A stretch of DNA of 12,773 nt, from the NCBI GenBank assembly GCA_002428365.1, contig DIVW01000048.1, positions 1-12,773 on the forward strand. Direction: 5' to 3'. The notes under the pieces were generated by a model, which was not told the origin of the DNA, made no database searches, and worked only from the letters and a program-made list of their open reading frames with translations. The number at the start of each line of letters is the position of its first letter. Within the stretch, counting starts at the first letter, position 1. A program made the position numbers and the translations under genes. Origin of the DNA: Propionibacteriaceae bacterium UBA6122. Lineage in GTDB: Bacteria > Actinomycetota > Actinomycetes > Propionibacteriales > Propionibacteriaceae. Shown here one piece after another: positions 1 through 8,123 of this stretch.

Positions 1-186
1 GGTGGTCTTGCCAGCCCCGTTCGGGCCGATTAGCCCCACGATTTCGCCGGCGTGCACCTGCAAGCTGACATCGTTGACCGCGCGCAGGCCACCGAACTGC
101 ATGGTGACGTTGCGGGCGTCGAGGAGCACTTCGCTCTCGATCGTGGCAGCCACGCCGGGGTTGTGTGGCGCCGGATTGCTGCTCAT
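1..186 (-). CDS. livG: Branched-chain amino acid ABC transporter ATP-binding protein LivG (N-terminal part, cut by window edge)
   Basis: This is the first 62 codons of an ABC ATPase, which would hydrolyse ATP on the inner face of the membrane to drive import through LivH/LivM. The sequence shows a short polar leader, then LLDARNVTMQFGGLRAVNDV, the usual opening of LivG-type ATPases with the A-loop region, and a complete Walker A motif GPNGAGKTT at residues 54-62, where the window ends. Walker B, signature and H-loop motifs lie outside. The ATG start overlaps the livM stop as ATGA, and a GGAAGG ribosome site lies about 10 bases upstream, inside livM. LivG is preferred over LivF because of the gene order and the GGLRAVNDV wording; a livF gene probably follows outside the window. 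Confidence 0.9.
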   Translation of the reverse strand, partial: MSSNPAPHNPGVAATIESEVLLDARNVTMQFGGLRAVNDVSLQVHAGEIVGLIGPNGAGKTT

Positions 187-1913
187 AGTTCGAACGCCTT
201 CCGGTCGGGATTCAGATGAGCGTGGTGAGTAATGAGCTCTTCTTCGACCTCATCAGCCAATTCCTCGTCTTCGGCGTGGAACTCCAGTTGTCGACGCTCG
301 TCGGCGACGATGCCCTCCGGGCGGAACCGCATCATGAACACCATCAGCAGCCCAAACATCAGCAGCCGATAGTCGGAGAAGAACCGCAGCTTCTCGGGCA
401 GCAACTTCAGAATCGTGGCACCGATGAGCACGCCAGCCACCGTGCCCATACCGCCGAGCACTACTGCGGCCAGCAGGAAGGCCGACTCCAGGAACACATA
501 CTGCTCTGGGGTCACCGACACGTCATGGTGCGCCTTGACGGCGCCAGCCACGCCAGCCAGGAAGGCGCCGCCGGAGAAAGCCAGCAGCTTGAGCGCGAAG
601 GTGTTGACGCCCATCGCTTCGGCGGCCAGCTCATCTTCGCGGATCGCCACCCAGCCGCGGCCAATTCGAGAGTGGTTCAGGTTGGTGAACACCACAATGA
701 TCAGGCCCATCACGAGCAACATGAGCCAGTAGTAGTTGGCAAAGCGACCGATGTCGATGCCGAGGATTATGTGTGGGTCACCGAAGTTGAAGCCGAAAAG
801 GTCGAGGTCAGGAATGCCCGGGATGCCCGCCGACCCGTTGGTGATGTTGGGACCGTCACTGCCGTCGAGGTTGTTCATCGTGATCCGGAAGATCTCGCCA
901 AACGCCAGGGTGACGATGGCCAGATAGTCACCGGAGACCCGCAGGGTCGGTGCCCCGATCAGCAAACCGAGCACCGAGGCCACGGTGCCCGAGATCAGCA
1001 CGGTCACGATGAAGGGCGGGTGGAAGTCGATCCTCGAGAAGGCTGACTCCGAGAGCACCGCCGCGGTGAAGGCACCGGCACCCAGGAAGGCGATGTAGCC
1101 CAGGTCGAGCAGGCCCACCAATCCGACCACGATGTTGAGGCCCAATGCGGTCGCGGCGAAAATCAGCACCTGGGCTGCGATCGACATGTTGGCATCCGAG
1201 CCGTCCTGGGTGAACGGGAAGACGAAGGCCACCGCAAAAGCCGAGAGCACCAGCACCCGGTTGTTATTCGCCCCAGCAATGCTCAGCCAGTCGAAGGCGC
1301 CGAACTGCCGCAGCACCATCACCAGACCCACGAGGAACGCCGCAAAGGTCAAGAATGAGCCCGCATCAGAGAGGCCCAAGGCGAACGCGGCACCGAACAG
1401 CACCAACGCCATTGCGACGCCGATCACCGAAATCTGCAGCCACTTCGGCGACTTAACCCGCTCGAGGCTGGGCTCGGGAGAATCCGGAAGGAACAAGGTG
1501 GAAGCCACCGACACCAACCCGCCCGCCAAGGCCACCCAGCCACCCGGATCAACGTTGATCAGGCCGCCTAACTCGATGGCGATCCCGGCCACGGCCACCA
1601 CAGCCATACCGAGCGCAGCGAGCGCAGCGGTCTTCGCGGTGGTATTCCAGGCCACGATCCGTGCCCAGCGGCCAAGCTTGGGCTTGCCCACCAAAGGGAT
1701 GGCCAGGAGCGCCAAGACCAATAGCGCGAGCAGGCCGAAGAACAGCTGGAGCGGTGACGGCGCCCCCGGATAGGCCATATCGTCGAGCGCTTCATGCCCA
1801 TAGGCCCAGGTCAGGAAGATCGATGCGATCATGGCCAGCGCGCCCACGATGCCGACAGCCCGCGCCTGGTAGCGAAGTCGGAGTTTCAGCTCATCGGAAA
1901 TGATCGCTTTCAT
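183..1913 (-). CDS. livM: Branched-chain amino acid ABC transporter permease LivM with long N-terminal membrane extension
   Basis: A 576-residue membrane permease that would pair with LivH to form the channel of a branched-chain amino acid importer. The family core spans about residues 218-540. It includes GLNIVVGLVGLLDLGYIAFL (259-278), APTLRVSGDYLAIVTLAFGE (321-340) and the coupling-loop segment GRGWVAIREDELAAEAMG (418-435) that contacts the ATPase. Ahead of the core are about 215 residues with roughly six hydrophobic stretches (near 20-38, 54-76, 94-119, 125-145, 158-182, 186-202), which makes the protein much longer than E. coli LivM (about 425 residues). A short acidic tail follows (about 541-560). 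The ATG at 1913 is chosen because it overlaps the livH stop (ATGA) and has a GGTGG-type site upstream. The reading frame continues upstream to 2003, but that part lies inside livH. Substrate specificity cannot be read from the sequence. Confidence 0.92.
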   Translation of the reverse strand: MKAIISDELKLRLRYQARAVGIVGALAMIASIFLTWAYGHEALDDMAYPGAPSPLQLFFGLLALLVLALLAIPLVGKPKLGRWARIVAWNTTAKTAALAALGMAVVAVAGIAIELGGLINVDPGGWVALAGGLVSVASTLFLPDSPEPSLERVKSPKWLQISVIGVAMALVLFGAAFALGLSDAGSFLTFAAFLVGLVMVLRQFGAFDWLSIAGANNNRVLVLSAFAVAFVFPFTQDGSDANMSIAAQVLIFAATALGLNIVVGLVGLLDLGYIAFLGAGAFTAAVLSESAFSRIDFHPPFIVTVLISGTVASVLGLLIGAPTLRVSGDYLAIVTLAFGEIFRITMNNLDGSDGPNITNGSAGIPGIPDLDLFGFNFGDPHIILGIDIGRFANYYWLMLLVMGLIIVVFTNLNHSRIGRGWVAIREDELAAEAMGVNTFALKLLAFSGGAFLAGVAGAVKAHHDVSVTPEQYVFLESAFLLAAVVLGGMGTVAGVLIGATILKLLPEKLRFFSDYRLLMFGLLMVFMMRFRPEGIVADERRQLEFHAEDEELADEVEEELITHHAHLNPDRKAFEL

Positions 1914-2869
1914 GCCCGGTCCACCACCTTGGCACCCAGCAGGCCTTGCGGCCGGAACACCAACACCAGGATCAGCAGCACGAAGGCCCAGACGTCTTTC
2001 CACGCCGAACTACCCAACTGACCAGGGATGAACGAGGTGGCCATCGCCTCGGCGACACCAAGCACCAGACCACCCACGACGGCGCCGTTGATGTTGCCAA
2101 TTCCGCCGAGAACGGCTGCGGTGAATGCTTTCAACCCGGCCAGGAAGCCCATCCGGAAACCGATGTTGCCATTGGTGAGTCCGTGAGCCACGCCGGCGAT
2201 GGCGGCCAGCGCGGCGCCGACGGCGAAGGCGGCCATGATCACCCGATCAACGTTGATGCCCATCAGCCGAGCGGTGTCCGGGTCTTGGGAGGTCGCGATC
2301 ATCGCGCGGCCCGTCCGCGTGCGATTTACGAAGAACCAGAGGAACGCGGTGCTGACAGCCAAAGCGCCGACGGTGAACACCGCCGACATCTGGATGGTCA
2401 CGCCACCGATCTGGATGATCTCGCCGGTTATCCCGTTGATCGCGGGAAACGGAATGGAGCTTTTTGCGTCAGGAAGGCCCGGAATGCGACCGTAAAACAG
2501 TCGCACGAACTCCTGGAGGAACACCGAGACGCCGATCGCGGAGATCAGCGGTGCCAACCGGGGCGCGTTGCGCAGCGGTCGGTAGGCAAACCGTTCGGTG
2601 AGCAAGGCAACCGAGATTGACGCTGCCATACCACCAAGGATCATTACTGGCAGCAGGATCAGCAGTGACCCCGTTGCCGGCCAGTCGGTGGGGCTACCCA
2701 TCACCGTCCAGGTGGCGAAAGACCCGAAAGCGCCGATCATAAAGATCTCGCCGTGGGCAAAGTTGATCAACTGCACGATGCCGTAAACCACGGTGTAGCC
2801 GACGGCAATCAGCGCATACAACGACCCCAGCGACAGGCCGTTGATGAGTTGTTGGAAGAACAGGTCCAC
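1910..2869 (-). CDS. livH: Branched-chain amino acid ABC transporter permease LivH
   Basis: A 319-residue integral membrane permease, the partner of LivM in a Liv-type importer. Family hallmarks are the N-terminal QQLINGLSLGSLYALIAVGY followed by QLINFAHGEIFMIGAF, the coupling-loop region GRAMIATSQDPDTARLMGIN, and the late VLGGIGNINGAVVGG segment. About eight hydrophobic helices are evident, and the length is normal for LivH. It starts with GTG at 2869; a GAGGGG ribosome site lies 11 bases upstream, just beyond the T-rich tail of the livK terminator. The stop overlaps the livM start by four bases (ATGA), so translation of the two permeases is probably coupled. Transcripts reaching livH must read through the terminator at 2889-2940 unless a promoter lies inside the short gap. 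Confidence 0.94.
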   Translation of the reverse strand: MDLFFQQLINGLSLGSLYALIAVGYTVVYGIVQLINFAHGEIFMIGAFGSFATWTVMGSPTDWPATGSLLILLPVMILGGMAASISVALLTERFAYRPLRNAPRLAPLISAIGVSVFLQEFVRLFYGRIPGLPDAKSSIPFPAINGITGEIIQIGGVTIQMSAVFTVGALAVSTAFLWFFVNRTRTGRAMIATSQDPDTARLMGINVDRVIMAAFAVGAALAAIAGVAHGLTNGNIGFRMGFLAGLKAFTAAVLGGIGNINGAVVGGLVLGVAEAMATSFIPGQLGSSAWKDVWAFVLLILVLVFRPQGLLGAKVVDRA

Positions 2870-2888
2870 GTTGCGCAGTACCCCTCTG

Positions 2889-2940
2889 ATAAGAAAACAG
2901 CACCCGTTGGTGCCCGCCGCTGCGGGCGGGCACCAACGGG
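2889..2940 (-). terminator. Intrinsic terminator/attenuator between livK and livH
   Basis: A perfect 15-bp inverted repeat (arms 2903-2917 and 2926-2940; the 2918/2925 pair can extend it to 16 bp) begins 7 bases after the livK stop codon. On the transcribed minus strand the stem is followed by TGCTGTTTTCTTAT, a T-rich tail. This is a standard Rho-independent structure placed inside the liv gene cluster. It would let livK be made in excess over the membrane components by partial termination. Confidence 0.85.
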
Positions 2941-2947
2941 GTAGTGA

Positions 2948-4156
2948 CTACTTCAGTTCGCCGGTCTTTTCGGCCTTCCAAGCCCCGCCGCTGACCTTGT
3001 AGACGGTCAGCACGCGAGAGACCGAGTCGCCGTACTGGTCGAACGCGACCTTGCCGGTAGCGCCTTCGAAGGCGACGCTCGACATGGCGGTGATGGTGCC
3101 AGCCCGTGCGGACTTGGCATCAGCAGCTGAAGCCAGGCTGGTCTTCAGCGCCGCGATGATCGAGTTGGCAGCGTCGTAGGCATACGCGCCGTAGGCGGAG
3201 TAGCCGTCGGTGTAGCCGCCGGCCTTGTAACCGTCGAGGAAAGCCTTCGCCGAAGCGAGGGTCTCCACCGGAGCGCCGACCGAGGTAGCGAGGTCACCGT
3301 CGGTGCCGCCCAGCTTCATGAAGTTGCCGTCGTAAATGCCGTCGCCACCCATCAGGGGAACCTTCAGGCCAGCAGCCTTAGCCTGCTTGGACAGCGGACC
3401 AGCCTCGGAGTAGACGCCACCGTAATAAATGGCCTCCGGGGCTACGGCCTTCACCTTGGAGACGACAGCAGAGAAGTTGTCGTCGTCGGGGTTGATGGTC
3501 TCGGCGCCGACCACGGTGCCGCCGCCAGCCGTGAACGCCTTGGCGAACTCAGTCACCAGGCCCTGGCCGTAGGGGGTCTTGTCGTGGATGGTGGCGACCT
3601 TCTTCACACCGGTGCCGAGCAGGTACTGAGCCGCGAACGGTCCCTGCACGTCGTCGGTGGTGCAGGTACGGAAGTAGTTGGCGTTCGAACGCTTCGGCGC
3701 GGTCAGGTAATCGGCACCCTTGGTCAATGACGGGTTGGTGTTCGCCGGAGAAACCTGAACGATCTTCGCGGCGTCCAGCACCGGGATCGTGCTCTGAGCG
3801 ACACCCGAATTAAGGGTGCCAACGATACCGACGACGGCATCGTCAGAGGCCAGCTTGGTCGCAGCGTTCTTGCCGACATCCGGGGTTGCCTGATCGTCTT
3901 CGGCAGCCAGTTCGAGCTTCCAGCCAGGAATTGCGTTGCTCGCATTGGCCTGCTTGATAGCCAGGTCCACCGAGTTCTTGATACCAAGACCCATGGCGGA
4001 CAGGTCGCCCGACAGTGGCGCGATAACGCCGATCTTGGCCACCTTGGTGCCGGTAGCGCCGCCGGTACCGGCATCGGTACGCGCGCCGCAGCCGGCGAGA
4101 GCCAGCGTGGATGCCAGGATGGCAACCCCAGCCAGCTTGAATGTACGCTTGTTCAC
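2948..4156 (-). CDS. livK: Branched-chain amino acid ABC transporter substrate-binding lipoprotein LivK
   Basis: A 402-residue extracellular substrate-binding protein of the type I periplasmic-binding fold (Peripla_BP_6/Leu-Ile-Val family), which captures substrate outside the membrane and delivers it to LivHM. It has a lipoprotein signal peptide: a basic start (NKRTFK), a hydrophobic stretch and the lipobox LAGC, with the lipidated cysteine at residue 23. The mature protein opens after a Gly/Thr/Ala linker with KIGVIAPLSG (41-50), then AMGLGIKNSVDLAIKQAN and AEDDQATPDVGKNAA. The segment VGIVGTLNSGVAQSTIPVLD is the usual ligand-site region. The start is GTG, with AGGAGG four bases upstream (4161-4166). 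livK is first in the liv cluster, directly downstream of hemW on the same strand; its promoter should lie within 4167-4321. The ligand could be another amino acid or a small amide, since this family is broad. Confidence 0.93.
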   Translation of the reverse strand: MNKRTFKLAGVAILASTLALAGCGARTDAGTGGATGTKVAKIGVIAPLSGDLSAMGLGIKNSVDLAIKQANASNAIPGWKLELAAEDDQATPDVGKNAATKLASDDAVVGIVGTLNSGVAQSTIPVLDAAKIVQVSPANTNPSLTKGADYLTAPKRSNANYFRTCTTDDVQGPFAAQYLLGTGVKKVATIHDKTPYGQGLVTEFAKAFTAGGGTVVGAETINPDDDNFSAVVSKVKAVAPEAIYYGGVYSEAGPLSKQAKAAGLKVPLMGGDGIYDGNFMKLGGTDGDLATSVGAPVETLASAKAFLDGYKAGGYTDGYSAYGAYAYDAANSIIAALKTSLASAADAKSARAGTITAMSSVAFEGATGKVAFDQYGDSVSRVLTVYKVSGGAWKAEKTGELK

Positions 4157-4288
4157 TTTTCCTCCTGTGAGCGTTTCGCCTACCAGCCCGCCAGGTTGGG
4201 CATGGAAAGACGTGGGAGATATTGGAGCACCCCTTTGTCTCAGATCGGTTACGGTGTCACCAACTAGGGCCGGGCGTTACCGAATCGT

Positions 4289-4301
4289 TGTCATTGTGAC
4301 A
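4289..4301. promoter_or_regulatory. Small inverted repeat upstream of livK, possible operator
   Basis: TGTCA-TTG-TGACA is a perfect 5-3-5 palindrome about 135 bases before the livK start, in the 165-base gap between hemW and livK. Another copy of the half-site TGTCAC lies at 4255-4260. No convincing -35/-10 pair could be placed in this gap. A regulator-binding role is only a guess, and short palindromes of this size also occur by chance. Confidence 0.25.
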
Positions 4302-4321
4302 GGTGAGTGCTGATACCGCTC

Positions 4322-5536
4322 TCACATGTCCAAAACGCGACGAATTACCCCATCGGCCAGCAGCCGTCCGGCTCTGGTCAGTTGGACCCGTCCGGCCGGA
4401 AGGTTCACCAGGCCGTCGGCGACCGGGCCCGCCAACCGTGCCGACTCAACCGGACTCAGCTCGGACGCGTCCAACCCTTCAGCCAGCCGCAAGCCCAGCA
4501 GAACCCGCTCAACGTGGCGTTCCTCGGGGCTCAACACCTCCCGGCCCTGGGCCGGGCTCAACCCGTCGATCAGGCCAGCGGTGTAGTCGCGCGGGTGGCG
4601 CACATTCCACCAACGCACGCCGCCAACATGGGAATGCGCTCCCGGGCCAATTCCCCACCAATCATCGCCGCGCCAGTAGGCCAGGTTGTGTCGGCACTCC
4701 TGGCCGGGAAGGGCCCAGTTGCTGATCTCGTAGTTGGCGTAGCCCGCGGCGCTTAGTACATCTTCTGCCACCTGATAGCGATCGGCCTGCTGATCCTCAT
4801 CGATACCGGCGACCTCTCCGCGGGCCACCCGGGCGGCTAGGCGGGTGCCGTCCTCGATAGTGAGCGAATAGGCGCTCACGTGCTCCGGGCTCAGGCTGAG
4901 CGCGGTTTCCAGACTCGCCTGCCAGTCAGCCGCGCTTTCGGTGGGAGCGCCATAGATCAGATCGAGGCTGATCGAACCGAATCCGGCCGCCCTGGCCTGC
5001 CGCACGACTTCGGCCACCCGACCTGGGGTGTGCCGCCGCTCCAAGACCGCCAAGACCCCTGGACGGGCAGACTGCATGCCCAAGCTGAGCCGGTTGAAGC
5101 CAGCAGCCACCAACTGCTCCAGGTAGGCAGCATCCACCGATTCTGGATTCGCCTCGGTGGTTACCTCAGCCTGCGGGGCCAGCTCGAAGCGCTGGGTGAT
5201 CGCGGTCAGCAGCCCACTCAGGGCCGGTGCTGGCAGCATCGTCGGGGTGCCACCACCGAAGAAGATGCTTTGCACCGGCGGTGTCGGGCCAAGCACGCTC
5301 ACCGCCAGGTCGAGTTCGGCCGCTACGGCGCCCAGATAGGCGTCCTGGCTGTTGCCCGGTGCTGCCCCCAACTCGGCCGCGGTGTAGGTGTTGAAGTCGC
5401 AGTAGCCGCAGCGGCTGGCACAAAACGGCACATGCACGTAAAGGCTGAATCCGCGCTCCCCCAGCCCAGCTAACGCAGCAGCGGGCAGGCGTCCGTCCGC
5501 GGGTGCGGGCAGACCCTCGGGAGGTGCAGACGGCAT
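4322..5536 (-). CDS. hemW: HemW-type radical SAM heme chaperone (formerly HemN-like oxygen-independent coproporphyrinogen III oxidase)
   Basis: A 404-residue radical SAM protein. HemW proteins bind heme and insert it into targets such as respiratory enzymes; they are often misnamed coproporphyrinogen dehydrogenase. The sequence has YVHVPFCASRCGYCDF, giving the cluster-binding cysteines C39, C43 and C46. The residue two places after the third cysteine is phenylalanine (F48), the HemW pattern; true HemN has a fourth cysteine there. The SAM-binding GGGTPT is at 94-99, and NLAYWRGDDWWGIGPGAHS near the middle is typical of HemW. The ATG at 5536 is preferred because AGGG lies 8 bases upstream. The alternative GTG at 5545 adds three residues but has no spaced ribosome site. 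The gap to the lepA stop is 27 bases, so the two are probably co-transcribed, a common arrangement in bacteria. Confidence 0.93.
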   Translation of the reverse strand: MPSAPPEGLPAPADGRLPAAALAGLGERGFSLYVHVPFCASRCGYCDFNTYTAAELGAAPGNSQDAYLGAVAAELDLAVSVLGPTPPVQSIFFGGGTPTMLPAPALSGLLTAITQRFELAPQAEVTTEANPESVDAAYLEQLVAAGFNRLSLGMQSARPGVLAVLERRHTPGRVAEVVRQARAAGFGSISLDLIYGAPTESAADWQASLETALSLSPEHVSAYSLTIEDGTRLAARVARGEVAGIDEDQQADRYQVAEDVLSAAGYANYEISNWALPGQECRHNLAYWRGDDWWGIGPGAHSHVGGVRWWNVRHPRDYTAGLIDGLSPAQGREVLSPEERHVERVLLGLRLAEGLDASELSPVESARLAGPVADGLVNLPAGRVQLTRAGRLLADGVIRRVLDM

Positions 5537-5563
5537 AGAGGCCACCCTAGTCGCGCGGCCGTC

Positions 5564-7399
5564 CTACTTCTTTTTCTCGCCCTCGGCGCCGGTGGAAAGT
5601 GCGGCCACGAAGGCCTCTTGGGGCACCTCGACGCGGCCGACCATCTTCATCCGCTTCTTGCCGACCTTCTGCTTCTCCAGCAGCTTGCGCTTGCGGGTGA
5701 TGTCACCGCCGTAGCACTTGGCCAGCACGTCCTTACGCATCGCGCGGACGCTCTCGCGAGCAATCACCCGCGAACCGATCGCAGCCTGAATCGGCACCTC
5801 GAACTGCTGGCGCGGAATCAGGTCCTTCAGCTTCTTGGCCATCGCCACGCCGTAGGCGTAGGCAGCATCGGTGTGCACGATCGAGCTGAACGCGTCCACC
5901 GGCTCCCCGTGCAGCAAAATGTCGACCTTCACCAGCTTGGCTGCCTGCTCGCCTGCCTGGTCGTAGTCGAGAGAGGCGTAGCCCTTGGTGCGCGACTTCA
6001 GCGCATCGAAGAAATCGAAGACGATCTCGGCCAGCGGCAGCAGATAACGGATCTCCACCCGGTCTTCACTCAGATAATCCAGGCCCTGTTGCTCACCGCG
6101 ACGGGTCTGACACAGCTCCAGGATGGTGCCGATGAACTCCGCCGGGGCCAGGATTGTGGCCCGCACCACCGGCTCGTAGACGTCGGCGATCTTGCCCTCT
6201 GGGTATTCACTGGGGTTGGTGACGATGTGCTCGCTACCGTCCTCCATCAGCACCCGGTAGACCACGTTCGGCGCGGTGGAGATGAGATCGAGGTTGAACT
6301 CCCGCTCCAGGCGCTCACGAACGATCTCCATGTGCAACAGCCCAAGGAAGCCGATCCGGAAGCCGAACCCGAGGGCACCGGAGGTTTCCGGCTCGTAGGT
6401 AAGCGCGGCGTCGTTGAGTTGCAGCTTGTCCAGCGCCTCCCGCAGCACGGGGAAGTCGGCGCCGTCGATCGGGTAAAGCCCGGCGTAGACCATCGGGTTC
6501 GGCGGCCGGTAGCCGCCCAAATCTTTGGTGGCCGGACGGGAGGCGATGGTCACAGTGTCGCCAACCCGGGACTGGCGGACCTCTTTCACACCGGTGATCA
6601 GGTAGCCGACCTCGCCGACACCGAGTGCTGGCGATTTCACCGGATCCGGCGAAATCACCCCCACTTCAAGAGTCTCGTGGGTGGCCTTGGTGGACATCAT
6701 CAATACCTTCTCGCGATGGTTCAGCTCGCCGTCAACCACCCGGACGTAGGTGACCACGCCGCGATAGGTGTCATAGACCGAATCGAAGATCAGCGCGCGC
6801 GCCGGCGCGTCCGGATCACCGATCGGGGCTGGAATGTCGGCCACCACGTGGTCGAGCAGCTCGCGCACGCCATCACCGGTCTTGGCCGAGACTCGGAAGA
6901 CGTCGTCAGGCTCACAACCGATCAGATGGGCGATCTCGGCGGCGTACTTCTCCGGCTGGGCGCTGGGCAGGTCGATCTTGTTCAGTACCGGAATGATCCG
7001 CAGATCGGCACCGATGGCCAGATACAGGTTGGCCAGCGTCTGGGCTTCAATCCCCTGGGCCGCATCAACCAGCAGGATGGCGCCTTCACACGCGGCCAGG
7101 GAGCGGGACACCTCATAGGTGAAATCGACGTGCCCGGGGGTGTCAATCATGTTCAGGACGAAGTCGGCGCCGTCCACTTTCCAGGGCATCCGGACGGCCT
7201 GGGACTTGATGGTGATGCCACGCTCGCGTTCGATGTCCATCCGGTCGAGGTATTGGGCTCGCATCGAGCGGGCGTCCACCACCCCGGTCAACTGCAACAT
7301 CCGATCGGCCAGGGTGGATTTGCCGTGGTCGATGTGCGCGATGATGCAGAAGTTGCGGATCATCGCCGGAGGAGTCTTGCCGGGTACGGGAGTAGGCAT
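5564..7399 (-). CDS. lepA: Translation elongation factor 4 (LepA), ribosome back-translocating GTPase
   Basis: A 611-residue translational GTPase that binds the ribosome and acts on stalled or mistranslocated complexes and in initiation/assembly. GTPase motifs are visible in order: G1 AHIDHGKST (21-29), switch I RERGITI (58-64), G3 DTPGH (86-90), G4 NKID (140-143) and VSAKTG. The LepA-specific C-terminal domain is present, including KDVLAKCYGGDITRKRKLLE and KVGKKRMK; length is normal (E. coli about 599). The ATG at 7399 is chosen because the peptide MPTPVPGKTPPAMIRNFCII leads straight into the G domain. The frame stays open far upstream, across the antisense strand of rpsT, but that part has no LepA similarity. 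A -10-like TATTCT lies on the minus strand at 7432-7437. It is divergent from rpsT and followed by hemW. Confidence 0.97.
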   Translation of the reverse strand: MPTPVPGKTPPAMIRNFCIIAHIDHGKSTLADRMLQLTGVVDARSMRAQYLDRMDIERERGITIKSQAVRMPWKVDGADFVLNMIDTPGHVDFTYEVSRSLAACEGAILLVDAAQGIEAQTLANLYLAIGADLRIIPVLNKIDLPSAQPEKYAAEIAHLIGCEPDDVFRVSAKTGDGVRELLDHVVADIPAPIGDPDAPARALIFDSVYDTYRGVVTYVRVVDGELNHREKVLMMSTKATHETLEVGVISPDPVKSPALGVGEVGYLITGVKEVRQSRVGDTVTIASRPATKDLGGYRPPNPMVYAGLYPIDGADFPVLREALDKLQLNDAALTYEPETSGALGFGFRIGFLGLLHMEIVRERLEREFNLDLISTAPNVVYRVLMEDGSEHIVTNPSEYPEGKIADVYEPVVRATILAPAEFIGTILELCQTRRGEQQGLDYLSEDRVEIRYLLPLAEIVFDFFDALKSRTKGYASLDYDQAGEQAAKLVKVDILLHGEPVDAFSSIVHTDAAYAYGVAMAKKLKDLIPRQQFEVPIQAAIGSRVIARESVRAMRKDVLAKCYGGDITRKRKLLEKQKVGKKRMKMVGRVEVPQEAFVAALSTGAEGEKKK

Positions 7400-7530
7400 G
7401 CGCTTTCTTAGGTGCTCGGGATAGCCGAGACAGAATACCGTGACCACACCTTGGCCCCTGCCATCCGTACTCCCGACGGCCCCACGCTGAGGGCAAGGGG
7501 CGGCCACGACAGGCCTAGCCGAGGGCGGAT

Positions 7531-7560
7531 TTGAGGGTGAGCGACCAGGTTTGGTAGTGT
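7531..7560 (+). promoter_or_regulatory. Probable sigma-70-type promoter of rpsT
   Basis: TTGAGG (7531-7536) and TAGTGT (7555-7560) are separated by 18 bases and lie about 60 bases before the S20 start codon. Four of six -35 positions match TTGACA, and the -10 fits the TAnnnT pattern of actinobacterial housekeeping promoters. The leader after it can form a small GCGCC/GGCGC hairpin (7569-7583). Confidence 0.5.
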
Positions 7561-7618
7561 TCGACGTCGCGCCTAATCGGCGCCAACCACAAACTAACCA
7601 CCGAAAAGGGCAAGCCCA

Positions 7619-7879
7619 GTGGCGAACATCAAGTCTCAGAAGAAGCGGATCCTGACCAACGAGAAGGCCAGGCTGCGCAACAAGGCCGTGAAGTCGGGCC
7701 TGCGCACCAACGTCCGCAGGTTCAACGAGGCTGTCGCCGAGGGCGACACCGCCAAGGCGCAGGAGGCTGCCAAGGTCGCCACCCGCTCCTTGGACAAGGC
7801 CGTTACCAAGGGCGTCATCCACGCCAACCAGGCCGCAAACCGCAAGTCGGCGATCGCCTCAAAGGCCGCCGCTCTCTAG
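7619..7879 (+). CDS. rpsT: 30S ribosomal protein S20
   Basis: An 86-residue basic protein of the small ribosomal subunit that binds 16S rRNA and helps assemble the 30S particle. It is recognised end to end: ANIKSQKKRILTNEKARLRN at the start, then VKSGLRTNVRRFNEAV, and VIHANQAANRKSAIASKAAA at the end; length is standard. It starts with GTG, with AAGGG (7606-7610) 8 bases upstream. A non-AUG start is also found in E. coli rpsT (UUG), where it takes part in autoregulation; whether that applies here is unknown. It diverges from lepA across a 219-base gap and is followed by an intrinsic terminator. S20 commonly sits near holA in Actinobacteria, but here a large secreted-protein gene lies between them. 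Confidence 0.98.
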   Translation: MANIKSQKKRILTNEKARLRNKAVKSGLRTNVRRFNEAVAEGDTAKAQEAAKVATRSLDKAVTKGVIHANQAANRKSAIASKAAAL

Positions 7880-7892
7880 AGTCTTCAGCCTG

Positions 7893-7920
7893 ACGCCGCC
7901 CGGCCTCCGGGCGGCGTTTT
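7893..7920 (+). terminator. Intrinsic terminator of rpsT
   Basis: A GC-rich stem, ACGCCGCCCGG pairing with CCGGGCGGCGT (about 11 bp, triloop at 7904-7906), is followed directly by TTTT. It begins 14 bases after the S20 stop codon on the same strand, so it should insulate the downstream secreted-protein gene from rpsT transcription. Confidence 0.88.
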
Positions 7921-8123
7921 GCGTTGCCGAAGCCATGTCGGTGCAGCCTCGCCGCCGAGGAGGCGCCGGTCCTCCCCTGATCCAATGCCTGCGGCAAGCC
8001 CCAGGAAAGCGACATCAAATCAATCCCATCACGTGTTGAATAAGCCCCAGATAGGGGCCGAATTTGTCACTCTGGCGGGGACTGGGGGCAGAAGTACCCA
8101 AGCTGATTGACTGACCCCGTCGC

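Noticed and set aside
216..1046. A 276-codon plus-strand frame opposite livM
   Set aside because: Antisense shadow of livM with His/Gln-rich composition and no recognisable domain.
4167..4321. Promoter for livK
   Set aside because: Several partial -35 and -10 words occur on the minus strand (for example GAGACA and TATCTC), but none has acceptable spacing, so no promoter feature is claimed.
5618..7411. A 597-codon open frame on the plus strand opposite lepA
   Set aside because: It is the antisense of a clearly recognised lepA gene; high GC keeps the opposite frame open. Its translation is low-complexity His/Gln/Val-rich with no family resemblance.
7400..7822. N-terminal extension of lepA into and across rpsT
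   Set aside because: The frame is open by chance on the antisense of rpsT. LepA homology starts right after the ATG at 7399, and the extension has no matching features.
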